A DNA stretch of 64,000 nucleotides from Rugosimonospora africana (lineage in GTDB: Bacteria > Actinomycetota > Actinomycetes > Mycobacteriales > Micromonosporaceae). The translations under genes and the position numbers were made by a program. Location: positions 102,024-166,023 of the forward strand of contig NZ_BONZ01000055.1 of assembly GCF_016862975.1 (NCBI RefSeq). The letters run 5' to 3'. This document shows positions 39,592-48,251 of the stretch, one piece after another (the first letter of the stretch is position 1; every line of letters begins with the position of its first letter). Below the pieces are notes generated by a model. It saw nothing but the letters and a program-made list of their open reading frames with translations, searched no databases and was not told the origin of the DNA.

Positions 39592-41051
39592 GCGACGAAC
39601 TGCGCGACGTGGTCGTGGTCGGCGCCGGCCTCGCCGGGCTGTCCGCCGCGCGCGCACTGCGGGCGGAGGGCTTCGCGGGGCGACTCACCGTGGTTGGCGA
39701 CGAGGCACACCGACCGTACGATCGGCCGCCGCTGTCGAAGGAATACCTCGCCGGTACCTGCGACGAAACGGAGCTGGCGCTGGAACGGCCGGGGGAGGAC
39801 CTGGACGCGCGCTGGCTGCTCGGCACCCGGGCGACGGGGCTGGACCGCAGTTCACGCGCGGTTCTGCTGGACGGCGACCGGTCGGTACGAGCCGACGGCG
39901 TGGTCATCGCGACCGGAGCGGCGGCGAGACCGCTTCCCGGCCCGACTCCGCCGGTCGCTGTCGGCGGTGTGGGTGGTGCCGGGCTGGGTGCTGGCGGTCT
40001 GGGCGGCGGCGGTCTGGGTGCCGGCGGGCTTAGCGGCAGCGGCGGGCTGGGTGGCGTTCATACGCTGCGGACCCTTGACGATGCCCGGGCGCTGCGCGCC
40101 GAGCTGGTGGACGGCGCCCGGCTGGTCGTGGTCGGCGCGGGCTTCATCGGCGCGGAGGTCGCGGCGACCGCCCGCTCGCTGGGCCTGTCGGTCACAGTGG
40201 TCGAGGCGATGCCGGTACCGCTGGCAGGGCCGCTCGGCGCGGCGATGGGCGCCACGGTCGCGGCGCTGCACGAACAGCACGGGGTACGGCTGGTCTGCGG
40301 CCGTGGTGTGCGGGAGTTGACCGGTACCGGTCGGGTCTCCGGGGTACGACTGGCCGACGGTACCCACCTGCCGGCCGACATCGTCGTGGTCGGGATCGGT
40401 GTCCGACCCGGGGTCGGCTGGCTCGCCGGATCGGGTGTACCGGTCGGGAGCGCCCCGGGAGCCGACGGCGTGCTCTGCGCGGCCGACGGGAGTACCGGCA
40501 TCCCCGGCGTGGTCGCGGTCGGCGACTGCGCGGCGTGGTACGAGCCGCGGCTGGGCCGCCGGGTACGCGTCGAGCACTGGACGGCGGCGGCCGAGCGGCC
40601 CAGGATCGCGGCGCGCGCGTTGCTGTCCGGGCCGGCGACAGCGCCGCCCGTGCCTCGGCTGCCGTACTTCTGGTCGGATCAGTACGGCCGGCGCATCCAG
40701 TTCACCGGACACGTCGCGGGTGACGAGGACGTGAGCATCGAGGACGGATCGCTGGCGGAACAAGGGTTTCTCGCGGTATACCGGCGCTCCGGCCGGCCGG
40801 TCGCGGTGCTCGGCGTGGACCGGGTCGGCCCGTTCGCGCGCTGGCGCCGCCGGCTGGAGGGCGAGTTCCCATCGCGGGCGCAAGGCGAGTCGCGGGGGCC
40901 AGGCGAGTCGCGGCCGCAGGGCGAGCCGCACGCGCAGGGTGGACCGCGGGCGCAGGGCGAGTCGCAGCCGCAGGGCGAGTCGCAGCCGCAGGGCGAGTCG
41001 CAGCCTCAGGGCGAGTCGCCGTCCGGGGCGCGAGCAGTCAGGAGTGTGTGA
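39579..41051 (+). CDS. FAD/NAD-dependent ferredoxin reductase
   Basis: This ~490-residue glutathione-reductase-type flavoprotein has 'VVVVGAGLAGLSAARALR' (FAD), 'RPYDRPPLSKEYL', 'LVVVGAGFIGAEVAATARSLGLSVTVVEA' (NADH) and 'GVVAVGDCAAW'. It should pass electrons from NADH to the Rieske ferredoxin. A ~35-residue Gly-rich insert follows residue ~125. The last ~55 residues are an 18-bp-unit hexapeptide tail (QGESQP). Start is uncertain: GTG 39579, or TTG 39588 overlapping the ferredoxin stop (TTGA). Its stop overlaps the oxygenase start as TGATG. Confidence 0.88.
   Translation: MRRLSDELRDVVVVGAGLAGLSAARALRAEGFAGRLTVVGDEAHRPYDRPPLSKEYLAGTCDETELALERPGEDLDARWLLGTRATGLDRSSRAVLLDGDRSVRADGVVIATGAAARPLPGPTPPVAVGGVGGAGLGAGGLGGGGLGAGGLSGSGGLGGVHTLRTLDDARALRAELVDGARLVVVGAGFIGAEVAATARSLGLSVTVVEAMPVPLAGPLGAAMGATVAALHEQHGVRLVCGRGVRELTGTGRVSGVRLADGTHLPADIVVVGIGVRPGVGWLAGSGVPVGSAPGADGVLCAADGSTGIPGVVAVGDCAAWYEPRLGRRVRVEHWTAAAERPRIAARALLSGPATAPPVPRLPYFWSDQYGRRIQFTGHVAGDEDVSIEDGSLAEQGFLAVYRRSGRPVAVLGVDRVGPFARWRRRLEGEFPSRAQGESRGPGESRPQGEPHAQGGPRAQGESQPQGESQPQGESQPQGESPSGARAVRSV
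40878..41021 (+). repeat. 18-bp minisatellite, eight units, reductase C-terminus
   Basis: Eight 18-bp units from 40878 encode AQGESR, GPGESR, PQGEPH, AQGGPR, AQGESQ, PQGESQ, PQGESQ and PQGESP. The last units are almost identical in DNA, so expansion is recent. The tail is hydrophilic and probably disordered. Confidence 0.88.
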
Positions 41052-42352
41052 TGACAACGGGAACGCCAGCGACGACGGGAACGCCAGCCGCGACGGGAAC
41101 TCCGGCCACGACGGGAACATCGGCGACGACCGGCGACCTGCCGCCCAGCCTGGTCGCGACGCTGCCCGGCGACTGGTACGTGGACCCGGCGGTGTTCGCG
41201 CTCGAACAGCGGCTCATCTTCGAGTCCATGTGGTTCTGCGTCACCCGATCCGCGGACCTGCCGGCGCCCGGCTCGTTCCGTACGGCCGTGGTGGGGCGGG
41301 AGAGCGTGCTGATCGGCCGGGGCCGGGACGGCACGGTACGGGCGTTCTTCAACGTGTGCCGGCACCGGGGCGCCCGGCTGTGCACGGAGGAGTCGGGTAC
41401 GGTCGGCCGGGCGTTCCGCTGCACGTACCACGCCTGGACCTATGACCTGGACGGGCGCCTGATCGCCGCGCCGAACCTGACGAAGATGCCGGACGTCGAC
41501 CGGATCGGGTACGGGCTGGTGCGCGTCCACGTCCGGGAGTGGCTCGGGTACGTGTGGGTCTGCCTCGCGGATGATCCGCCGCCGTTCGAGGACGACGTGC
41601 TCGGCGAGGTGGTGACCCGGCTGGGCGACGCACGGGCGATCGACCGGTACGGGGTGGCCGACCTGGAGCTGGGCCGGCGCATCCGGTACGACGTGGCGGC
41701 GAACTGGAAGCTCATCGTCGAGAACTTCATGGAGTGCTACCACTGCGCCACCATCCACCCGGAGCTCGTCGAGGTGTTGCCGGAGTTCGCGGCCGGGTAT
41801 GCGGCGCAGTACTACGTCGGGCACGGCGCGGAGTTCGGTGAGCGGATCGAAGGCTTCACCGTGGACGGGTCGCCTGGGCTGGACCGGATCCCGACGCTGT
41901 CGCCTGAGCAGGACCGGCGGTACTTCGCCATCACCGTCAAGCCTCAGGTCTTCGTCAACCTGGTACCCGACCACGTCATCCTGCACCGGATGTTCCCGCT
42001 CGCACCGGACCGCACGATCGTCGAGTGCGACTGGTTGTACCTGCCCGACGTGGTCGCGTCCGGTCGGGACCTCGACCGCTCGGTCGAGCTGTTCCACCGG
42101 GTCAACCAGCAGGACTTCGACGCCTGCGAGCGGTGCCAGCCCTCGATGTCGTCGCGGGTGTACGCGCGGGGCGGCGTTCTGGTGCCGAGCGAACACCACA
42201 TCGGCGGCTTCCACGACTGGGTGCGGGCGAAGCTGGCCGGAACGGGCTCACCGGGCGCCGGTTCACCGGGTGCCGGTCCACAAGACGCGGGTTCACCGGA
42301 CGCCGGCCCACAGGGCGCCGGCGTCAGCCGAGATACCCCAGGCGATGGCTGA
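41051..42352 (+). CDS. Rieske non-heme iron oxygenase, glycine-betaine-monooxygenase-like (GbcA-type)
   Basis: This 433-residue oxygenase alpha subunit has a Rieske domain ('FFNVCRHRGARLCTEESGTVGRAFRCTYHAWTYDLDGRL') and a mononuclear-iron site ('VENFMECYHCATIHPELVEV'). The NECYHC-like ECYHC block is typical of GbcA/CntA-type enzymes acting on quaternary amines. In this island it most likely demethylates glycine betaine to dimethylglycine. Known GbcA uses a single fused reductase; here a separate Rieske ferredoxin and FAD reductase supply electrons. The ends carry TTGTPA and GSPGA repeats. ATG 41051 has GGAG upstream. Its 3' end overlaps the opposing IclR gene by 29 bp. Confidence 0.82.
   Translation: MTTGTPATTGTPAATGTPATTGTSATTGDLPPSLVATLPGDWYVDPAVFALEQRLIFESMWFCVTRSADLPAPGSFRTAVVGRESVLIGRGRDGTVRAFFNVCRHRGARLCTEESGTVGRAFRCTYHAWTYDLDGRLIAAPNLTKMPDVDRIGYGLVRVHVREWLGYVWVCLADDPPPFEDDVLGEVVTRLGDARAIDRYGVADLELGRRIRYDVAANWKLIVENFMECYHCATIHPELVEVLPEFAAGYAAQYYVGHGAEFGERIEGFTVDGSPGLDRIPTLSPEQDRRYFAITVKPQVFVNLVPDHVILHRMFPLAPDRTIVECDWLYLPDVVASGRDLDRSVELFHRVNQQDFDACERCQPSMSSRVYARGGVLVPSEHHIGGFHDWVRAKLAGTGSPGAGSPGAGPQDAGSPDAGPQGAGVSRDTPGDG
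41054..41125 (+). repeat. 18-bp repeats, oxygenase N-terminus
   Basis: Four 18-bp units encode TTGTPA, TTGTPA, ATGTPA and TTGTSA straight after the start Met. They add a flexible leader of about 25 residues that is not part of the Rieske fold. Confidence 0.85.
42245..42319 (+). repeat. 15-bp repeats, oxygenase C-terminus
   Basis: Five 15-bp units encode GSPGA, GSPGA, GPQDA, GSPDA and GPQGA at the protein end. The last ones come within a few bases of the 3' end of the opposing IclR gene (stop at 42324-42326). Confidence 0.82.
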
Positions 42353-43301
42353 TCTCCCGAGCCCCGTCGACCAGGGTCGGCGCGAACTCCTCCATGCTGG
42401 CCGGAGTGAGCCGGTATGCCGGCCCGGACACACTGACCGCCGCCACCACGTCGCCCCGGTGCGACCGTACCGGAGCGGCGATCGCGTTCAGCCCCTGCTC
42501 GTACTCCTCAATCGTGGTCGCATATCCGCGCTCGCACGCGGCGGCGAGTTGCTTCTCCAGCTTGGCGGCACTGCTGATGGTGTGCTTGGTGAACCGCTCC
42601 AACCCGGCCGCGTCGAGCAGCTCCGCGCGCCGGGCGGCATCCAGGTGCGCCAGCAGGATCTTTCCGCTGGACGTGGCGTGCAGCGGAGTGAGCCGGCCGA
42701 CCCAGTTCTGGGCGGCGATCGCGAACGCGCCGGGTACCTGGTCGACATTGACGGCGTAGTGCGACTGCGCGACGGCGAGGTTCACGGTCTCGCCGCTGTC
42801 CTGGGCGAGCCGCTCGCAGACCGGCCGCGCCTCGCGGGTCAGGTCCATGCGCGCGGCGACCGCGCCGGCCAGCCGGACGATGCCGAAGCCCAGCCGGTAT
42901 TTTCCGCGATCCGAGTCCTGCTCGACCAGGCCGCGGTCCTCCAGCGCGCCGAGCAGCCGGAACGCGGTGGACTTGTGTACCGAGATCTCCGCGGCCACCT
43001 CGGTCACCCGCGCCTCGCCGCGCCGCGCCAGAATTTCCAGCACGCTGATCGCCCGGTCGACGGACTGGACGCCGCCGGTCGCGCCAGCGTCCGCGCGGCT
43101 CTGCGCGGGTGCCGGATTCTGGGCGGGCGCAGCTTTCTGGGCGGGCGTTGCCTTCCGAGCGGGCGCAGCTTTCTGAGTCGGCACCGGCTGCGTGGGCGCC
43201 TGCTTTTGAGTGGGCGCCGGCTTCTGAGCGGGTGCCGGCTTCTGAACGGAAGCCGGCTTCGTGGCGGATCGTGCGCGACCGACCGGTCGCGTGTTGCTCA
43301 T
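42324..43301 (-). CDS. IclR-family regulator, probable controller of the choline/betaine genes
   Basis: This 325-residue protein has a ~55-residue Lys/Pro/Ala/Gln repeat leader. A winged helix ('GVQSVDRAISVLEILARRGEARVTEVAAEISVHKSTAFRLLGALEDRGLVEQ') and the IclR effector domain ('HATSSGKILLAHLDAARR', 'YEQGLNAIAAPVRSHRGDVVAAVSVSGPAYRL') follow. It is divergent from betA and sits at the centre of the island, so it is the best candidate for the shared TTGCG elements. ATG 43301 lacks a ribosome site but lies 6 bp after TATAGT on its strand, suggesting a leaderless message; ATG 43334 (GAGAGG upstream) is the alternative. Confidence 0.87.
   Translation of the reverse strand: MSNTRPVGRARSATKPASVQKPAPAQKPAPTQKQAPTQPVPTQKAAPARKATPAQKAAPAQNPAPAQSRADAGATGGVQSVDRAISVLEILARRGEARVTEVAAEISVHKSTAFRLLGALEDRGLVEQDSDRGKYRLGFGIVRLAGAVAARMDLTREARPVCERLAQDSGETVNLAVAQSHYAVNVDQVPGAFAIAAQNWVGRLTPLHATSSGKILLAHLDAARRAELLDAAGLERFTKHTISSAAKLEKQLAAACERGYATTIEEYEQGLNAIAAPVRSHRGDVVAAVSVSGPAYRLTPASMEEFAPTLVDGAREISHRLGYLG
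43094..43258 (-). repeat. 18-bp repeats, IclR N-terminal leader
   Basis: About nine degenerate units of mostly 18 bp encode KPAPAQ-like hexapeptides (KPASVQ, KPAPAQ, KPAPTQ, KQAPTQ, KAAPAR, KATPAQ, KAAPAQ, NPAPAQ; one unit is 15 bp). The tail is basic and may touch DNA nonspecifically. Confidence 0.82.
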
Positions 43302-43348
43302 GACGAAACTATATGCGCTGGCGGCGACGACCATGGGAAGGGCCTCTC
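43302..43348. promoter_or_regulatory. Compact divergent promoter, iclR / betA
   Basis: Only 47 bp separate the two starts. The only A/T-rich element, ACTATATG (43308-43315), reads TATAGT on the minus strand (for iclR) and CTATAT on the plus strand (for betA). Both promoters must overlap here, so binding of one regulator would affect both. No TTGCG element is visible in the gap. Confidence 0.5.
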
Positions 43349-45016
43349 GTGCGCTATGACTTCGTGATCATTGGCGGTGGATCGGCGGGCAGCGTCCTGG
43401 CGAACCGGCTGTCGGCCGACCCGAGCGTCCGGGTGTTGGTGCTGGAGGCGGGGCGGCCGGACTACCCGTGGGACGTGTTCATCCACATGCCCGCGGCGCT
43501 CACCTTCCCGATCGGCAATCGGTTCTACGACTGGGGGTACTCGTCGGAGCCGGAGCCGCATCTCAACGGGCGGCGGGTCTACCACGCCCGGGGGCGGGTG
43601 CTGGGTGGTTCGAGCAGCATCAACGGCATGATCTTCCAGCGCGGGAACCCGCTGGACTACCGGCGCTGGGCGGCCGGGCCGGGCATGGAGACCTGGGACT
43701 ACGCGCATTGCCTGCCGTACTTCAAGCGGATGGAGAACTGCCTCGCGGCGGCGCCGGACGACCCGTTCCGCGGGCACGCCGGGCCGCTGGTGCTGGAGCG
43801 GGGGCCGGCGACCGGTCCGCTGTTCGCCGCGTTCTTCGAGGCGGTACGCCAGGCGGGCTACCCGCTCACTGATGACGTCAACGGGTACCGGCAGGAGGGC
43901 TTCGCGGCCTTCGACCGCAACATCCACCGGGGCCGGCGGCTGTCGGCGGCCCGCGCCTACCTGCACCCGGTCGCTGGCCGGCCCAATCTCACCGTGGTGA
44001 CCCGGGCTCTGGTCACCCGGATCCGCTGGCAAGGCAACCGGGCGGTGGGCGTGGAGTACACCCGGCGGGTTGGCTCGTCCCGGTCGGCGCGCGAGGTCGA
44101 GGCCGGCGAGGTGCTGCTGTGCGGTGGGGCGATCAACTCTCCGCAACTGCTGCAGTGCTCCGGCGTCGGCGACGCGGACCACCTGCGCGGCCTGGGCATC
44201 GAGCCGGTGCACCAACTGCCCGGGGTCGGCGAGAACCTCCAGGACCACCTCGAGGTCTACGTGCAGTACGCGTCCCGGCAGCCGGTGTCGATGCAGCCGT
44301 ACCTGCGCAAGTGGCGCTGGCCCGAGGTCGGTGCCCGGTGGCTGTTCGGCCGTACCGGCCCGGGAGCCACGAACCACTTCGAGGCCGGTGGGTTCGTCCG
44401 GTCCAACGAGGACGTGGCGTACCCGAACCTGATGTTCCACTTCCTGCCGCTCGCGGTCCGGTACGACGGCTCGTCACCGGCCGGCGGGCACGGGTACCAG
44501 GTGCATGTCGGTCCGATGAACTCGGACGCCCGGGGTTCGGTGCGGATCACCAGCCCGGATGTCCGGGTGCACCCGCAACTGCGGTTCAACTACCTGTCCA
44601 CCGCCCAGGACCGGCGCGAGTGGGTGGAGGCGATCCGGGTGTCCCGCGACATCCTGAACCAGCCGGCGATGGCGTCGTTGAACGGCGGGGAGCTCTCGCC
44701 GGGCCCTGCGGTGGAGACAGACGAGCAGATCCTGGACTGGGTCGCCCGCGAGGGGGAGACCGCGCTGCACCCGTCGTGCACGGCGCGGATGGGGACGGAC
44801 GAAGGCTCGGTGGTCGACCCGGCCACGATGGCGGTGCACGGGGTACGTGGGCTGAGGGTGGTCGATGCCTCGGTGTTCCCGTACGTCACCAACGGAAACA
44901 TCTACGCGCCGGTCATGATGGTGGCGGAGAAATCGGCCGACCTCATTCTCGGGAACACCCCGTTGCCCGCCGAACCGGTGGAGTATCACTGTCACGTACG
45001 GTCCACGAACCCCTGA
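43349..45016 (+). CDS. betA: Choline dehydrogenase (GMC flavoprotein)
   Basis: This 555-residue GMC oxidoreductase matches BetA along its length. It has '[33 protein letters not shown]' (FAD), '[26 protein letters not shown]' and '[22 protein letters not shown]'. The catalytic His sits in '[23 protein letters not shown]', and '[17 protein letters not shown]' follows. It oxidises choline to betaine aldehyde, passing electrons to the respiratory chain. GTG 43349 is preceded by GGGAAGGG. A hairpin at 45050-45071 follows it. Confidence 0.88.
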   Translation: MRYDFVIIGGGSAGSVLANRLSADPSVRVLVLEAGRPDYPWDVFIHMPAALTFPIGNRFYDWGYSSEPEPHLNGRRVYHARGRVLGGSSSINGMIFQRGNPLDYRRWAAGPGMETWDYAHCLPYFKRMENCLAAAPDDPFRGHAGPLVLERGPATGPLFAAFFEAVRQAGYPLTDDVNGYRQEGFAAFDRNIHRGRRLSAARAYLHPVAGRPNLTVVTRALVTRIRWQGNRAVGVEYTRRVGSSRSAREVEAGEVLLCGGAINSPQLLQCSGVGDADHLRGLGIEPVHQLPGVGENLQDHLEVYVQYASRQPVSMQPYLRKWRWPEVGARWLFGRTGPGATNHFEAGGFVRSNEDVAYPNLMFHFLPLAVRYDGSSPAGGHGYQVHVGPMNSDARGSVRITSPDVRVHPQLRFNYLSTAQDRREWVEAIRVSRDILNQPAMASLNGGELSPGPAVETDEQILDWVAREGETALHPSCTARMGTDEGSVVDPATMAVHGVRGLRVVDASVFPYVTNGNIYAPVMMVAEKSADLILGNTPLPAEPVEYHCHVRSTNP

Positions 45017-45049
45017 CCGTATGGCTGATGGAACTATCCGGAAGGCCAT

Positions 45050-45071
45050 GGGTGGCGGGCAGCCGCCGCCC
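45050..45071 (+). terminator. Hairpin after betA
   Basis: GGGTGGCGG (45050-45058) pairs with CCGCCGCCC (45063-45071), with one G-T pair and a GCAG loop, 34 bp after the stop codon. Confidence 0.65.
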
Positions 45072-45119
45072 CGTACGATCAGCCCTCATGTGCCCCGAAC
45101 CGGCGCATGTGCCGTAAGT

Positions 45120-45215
45120 CCGTAACGCCGTGCCTCCGTAATACTGTGACCCGGTAACACTGTGATCCGGTCACACTGTGACTCCGTAACGTCGTTAAGC
45201 CGTAACGCCGTGTGT
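45120..45215. repeat. Six 16-bp tandem repeats upstream of the conservon
   Basis: Units start exactly every 16 bp at 45120, 45136, 45152, 45168, 45184 and 45200, with consensus C(C/G)GTAAC-N-C-N-GTGA-NN. Units 3-4 create TGTGA-TCCGG-TCACA, a perfect palindrome at 45162-45176. The array is non-coding and ends 95 bp before the kinase start. It may be a multi-site regulator target or a simple slippage array. Confidence 0.8.
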
Positions 45216-45309
45216 AAGCCCTGAGCAACGTCGATCGCCCACGCCTGGCCGAGCCGTGCCATTCGAGCGCCGGACAGGCGTGGGTTGGTGGGAGGTGCTG
45301 GCAGAAACC

Positions 45310-47790
45310 ATGGTCAGACGTCGACAGCCATCGACCGGAGAAACCGGAACGCGGGGTGTGGGTAACACACCTCCGGAGCGGGGGCCGGGTCAGAGGTCGG
45401 GCACGATTCGCGGCCGGCTGGCGCGCATCCTGGCGTTGCCCATGGTCGCGGTACTGGTGTTGCTCGGCGTCGTGGTCGCCGGCAACGTCTCGGACTACCG
45501 GGCGGCGACGCGCACGACCGGATCGGTGGCTGTGGAACTGCAGCTCCAGATCCTGGCCGGGGAGTTGCAGCAGGAGCGTGGCCTGACCAGCGGCCTGCTC
45601 GGCGGCGACATCGGCTTCGGGGCCGAGCTCGACCGGGAGCGCAAGCAGGTCGACGGGCAGCGCGACAGGGTGAACGGGCTCGCGACCGGCGACGGCCAGG
45701 GCCTGGCGGACGTACGGGCGGCACTCGCCGAGCTCGACGGGCTCTCCGGCATCCGGGCGCAGGTCGACGCGAGGCGGGCGACCCGGAGCGCGGCGTTTCA
45801 GTTCTACACGGCACGGATCGCCACGCTGAACAGCGTGGACCTCGGACTGGGCGACTCAGCCGACCGTACGCTGCGCCGGGGCATCGCCGCGCTGGCGGCA
45901 CTCGGCCAGATCCAGGAGTACCTGACGCAGGAGCGCGCCTTCCTCAACGGCGTCTTCTCCGCCGGCGGCTTCCAGAGAGGCGAGTACGCCCAGTTCGTCG
46001 GGATGTACGCCGGCCTTCAGCAGGCCGAGCAGCAGTTCGGTCTGTCCGCGACGCCGGCGCAGATCGCCGTGGCCCAGGCGGTGCAGAGCAGCGGCCCGTA
46101 TTCCGAGGCACAGACGTTCGAGACGCGTGCGCTCGCCTCCGCTGACGGCCGGCCGCTGCTGGTCGACCCGCAGTCCTGGTGGTCCGCGCTGACTCCGGTG
46201 CTGGACGAGCTGGTCGGCCTGGAGCACTCGGCCGGTGCGGACATCACGCACCGCGCGCAGGCGCTGCAGAGCGACGCCACCCGGCGGCTGGTCGCGCTCG
46301 GTGGCCTGGTCGTGCTGTGCCTGCTCGGCGCGGTGGCACTGGTGATCGCCGCGGCCCGCTCGATCACCGGCCCGCTGGCCGCGCTCGCGGCCGAGGCCGA
46401 GGCGCTCGCGTCGCGGCGGCTGCCCGACGCGGTCGCCAGGGTTCAGACCGGGACGGAGGAGGAGCAGCCGGTCGCACCGCCGCCCCTGCGGGTGGCGACC
46501 CGGGCCAGTTCCGAGATCCGCTCGGTGGCCGCCGCCCTGGAGCGGGTGCAGGCGACCGCGTTCACCCTGGCGACCGAGCAGGCTCTGCTGCGGCGCAACA
46601 CGACCGAGTCGCTGGCCAACCTGGGCCGGCGCAACCAGAACCTGCTGCGCCGCCAGTTGGGCTTCATCACCCGGCTGGAGAGCGAGGAGACCGACCCGTC
46701 CGGCCTGGCGAACCTGTTCGAGCTGGACCATCTGGCCACTCGCATGCGGCGCAACGCGGAAAGCCTGCTGGTACTCGTCGGGGAGGCGACGCCGCGGACG
46801 TGGGCGGGTGCGATGCCGGTCGCCGACGTGGTCAGGGCGGCCATCTCGGAGGTCGAGGAGTACCGCCGGGTGACGCTGCGCCGGATCGACGACGCGTACA
46901 TCGCGGGCGCGTACGTCACCGGGGTGGCGCACATGGTCGCCGAGCTGGTCGAGAACGGGCTGACGTTCTCCCCGCCCGACGTGGACGTGGAGATCCAGGG
47001 CCGGCAGATCGGCAACCAGTACCTCATCGCGATCACCGATCAGGGCGTCGGCATGGAGGCGGCGGACCTGGCGAGCGCGAACGCGCGGCTACGCGGCGAG
47101 GAGCACTTCCTGATGGCGCCGGCCCGGTTCCTCGGCCATTATGTGGTCGGTCAACTGGCCCGGCAGATGTCGGTCGACGTGCAGCTCAGCCCGTCCCCGG
47201 TGACCGGGGTGACGGCCCGGGTGGTGCTGCCCGCCCGGGTACTGGCGCCGGCTCCCGGGATAGCGTCGAGCCCCTCGGGTGGCAACGGCACCGGAGAGCG
47301 GCCGATTGTGACCGCCGGATCCACTGTGGACGGAGCACGGCCGCCGATTGGCTCGTCAGCGGCGGCCGCCCGGCCTGCGATCGGGCTGCGGCCGCGACCC
47401 AGGGTCGAGTACGGTACCGCGATGCGACCGGATTCGGGGCCCGTCGATGTTCCAACAGTCGGTTTTCCAGCCGTCGGCGCACCACCCGTCGATTTTCCGG
47501 ACGTCGAGGTGCTGACCGCGACCGGATCGACCGCGGGACACGCGGAGGAGGACGACGTCGACCGCACCCGCAACGGACTGCTCAAGCGGCCACGGCGGGC
47601 GCGGGTCGAGCGGGCGGAGCCGACCGCGGTGCTGCCGCGCGTCGGCGGGGTCGCGGACGCCGTGGAGCCGCCGCGTCCGGCGGCTCTGGACGAGTCGCCG
47701 GCTCAGGTGCGGAATCGGCTGGTGTCGCTGCGGGCAGGCGTCCAGCGTGGAGAGAGCGAACGGCATGGGAATGGCGAGGAGCGTGTATGA
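45310..47790 (+). CDS. Nitrate/nitrite-sensor-type histidine-kinase-like protein (conservon CvnA-type)
   Basis: This ~826-residue membrane protein has a first span ('ILALPMVAVLVLLGVVVAGNV'), an extracellular NIT sensor domain (residues ~45-300, 'ERGLTSGLLGG', 'QEYLTQERAFLNGVFSAGGF'), a second span, a HAMP-like linker and a kinase-type part. That part includes 'NLGRRNQNLLRRQLGFITRLESEETDPSGLANLFELDHLATRMRRNAESLLVL' and an HATPase domain ('AELVENGLTFSPPDV', 'ITDQGVGM'). It ends in a long acidic/Pro-rich tail. The usual phospho-His is not obvious. The ATG at 45310 is one of several possible starts. It overlaps the roadblock gene by 4 bp (ATGA). Confidence 0.88.
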   Translation: MVRRRQPSTGETGTRGVGNTPPERGPGQRSGTIRGRLARILALPMVAVLVLLGVVVAGNVSDYRAATRTTGSVAVELQLQILAGELQQERGLTSGLLGGDIGFGAELDRERKQVDGQRDRVNGLATGDGQGLADVRAALAELDGLSGIRAQVDARRATRSAAFQFYTARIATLNSVDLGLGDSADRTLRRGIAALAALGQIQEYLTQERAFLNGVFSAGGFQRGEYAQFVGMYAGLQQAEQQFGLSATPAQIAVAQAVQSSGPYSEAQTFETRALASADGRPLLVDPQSWWSALTPVLDELVGLEHSAGADITHRAQALQSDATRRLVALGGLVVLCLLGAVALVIAAARSITGPLAALAAEAEALASRRLPDAVARVQTGTEEEQPVAPPPLRVATRASSEIRSVAAALERVQATAFTLATEQALLRRNTTESLANLGRRNQNLLRRQLGFITRLESEETDPSGLANLFELDHLATRMRRNAESLLVLVGEATPRTWAGAMPVADVVRAAISEVEEYRRVTLRRIDDAYIAGAYVTGVAHMVAELVENGLTFSPPDVDVEIQGRQIGNQYLIAITDQGVGMEAADLASANARLRGEEHFLMAPARFLGHYVVGQLARQMSVDVQLSPSPVTGVTARVVLPARVLAPAPGIASSPSGGNGTGERPIVTAGSTVDGARPPIGSSAAAARPAIGLRPRPRVEYGTAMRPDSGPVDVPTVGFPAVGAPPVDFPDVEVLTATGSTAGHAEEDDVDRTRNGLLKRPRRARVERAEPTAVLPRVGGVADAVEPPRPAALDESPAQVRNRLVSLRAGVQRGESERHGNGEERV

Positions 47791-48212
47791 GTGCTGAGGT
47801 GCAGACCGAGGCCAATCAGTTCAACTGGCTGCTGGTCAACTTCGTGCGGACCACGGACGGGGTACGGGATGCCGTCGCCGTGTCCTCCGACGGCCTGCTC
47901 ATCGCCACGTCCGACGGGTTGGACCGGACCGGCGCCGACCACCTGGCGGCGATCGTGTCCAGCCTGGCGAGCCTGGGTCGGGGCGCGGCCAAGCGGTACG
48001 ACTTCGACGCGCTCAAGCTCATCATGATCGAGATGCGGCGCGGGTTCCTGCTGGTGTCCGCGATCGAGGGAGGCAGCTGCCTCGGCGCGCTCGCCGACGC
48101 CAGCGCCGACCTGGGCGTGGTGGGTTACGAGCTGGCGATGCTGGCCGACCGGTTCGGTGGCCTTCTGACTCCGGCGCTGGTCACCGAGTCGAGGCGACAC
48201 TTACCGCTGTGA
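47787..48212 (+). CDS. Roadblock/LC7-domain protein (CvnB-type)
   Basis: This 141-residue protein is a single roadblock fold: 'QFNWLLVNFVRTTDGVRDAVAVSSDGLLIATSDGLDRTGADHLAAIVSSLASLGRGAAKRY'. A second half with 'GFLLVSAIEGGSCLGALADASADLGVVGYELAMLADRFG' follows. In conservons it bridges the kinase-like protein and the GTPase. GAGGAG precedes the ATG. Confidence 0.92.
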   Translation: MSAEVQTEANQFNWLLVNFVRTTDGVRDAVAVSSDGLLIATSDGLDRTGADHLAAIVSSLASLGRGAAKRYDFDALKLIMIEMRRGFLLVSAIEGGSCLGALADASADLGVVGYELAMLADRFGGLLTPALVTESRRHLPL

Positions 48213-48251
48213 TGAGCGGGTCGAGGCGAACAGGCGAAGCGAGGTGGACGG

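Noticed and set aside
40878..41125. Possible CRISPR-like array
   Set aside because: Units are contiguous, 18 bp long, in frame and without unique spacers; no cas gene is present. It is a coding minisatellite.
45120..45215. Standard CRP/GlxR binding site
   Set aside because: The palindrome TGTGA-N5-TCACA has one base too few in the spacer and comes from the repeat junction. It is kept only as a repeat feature.
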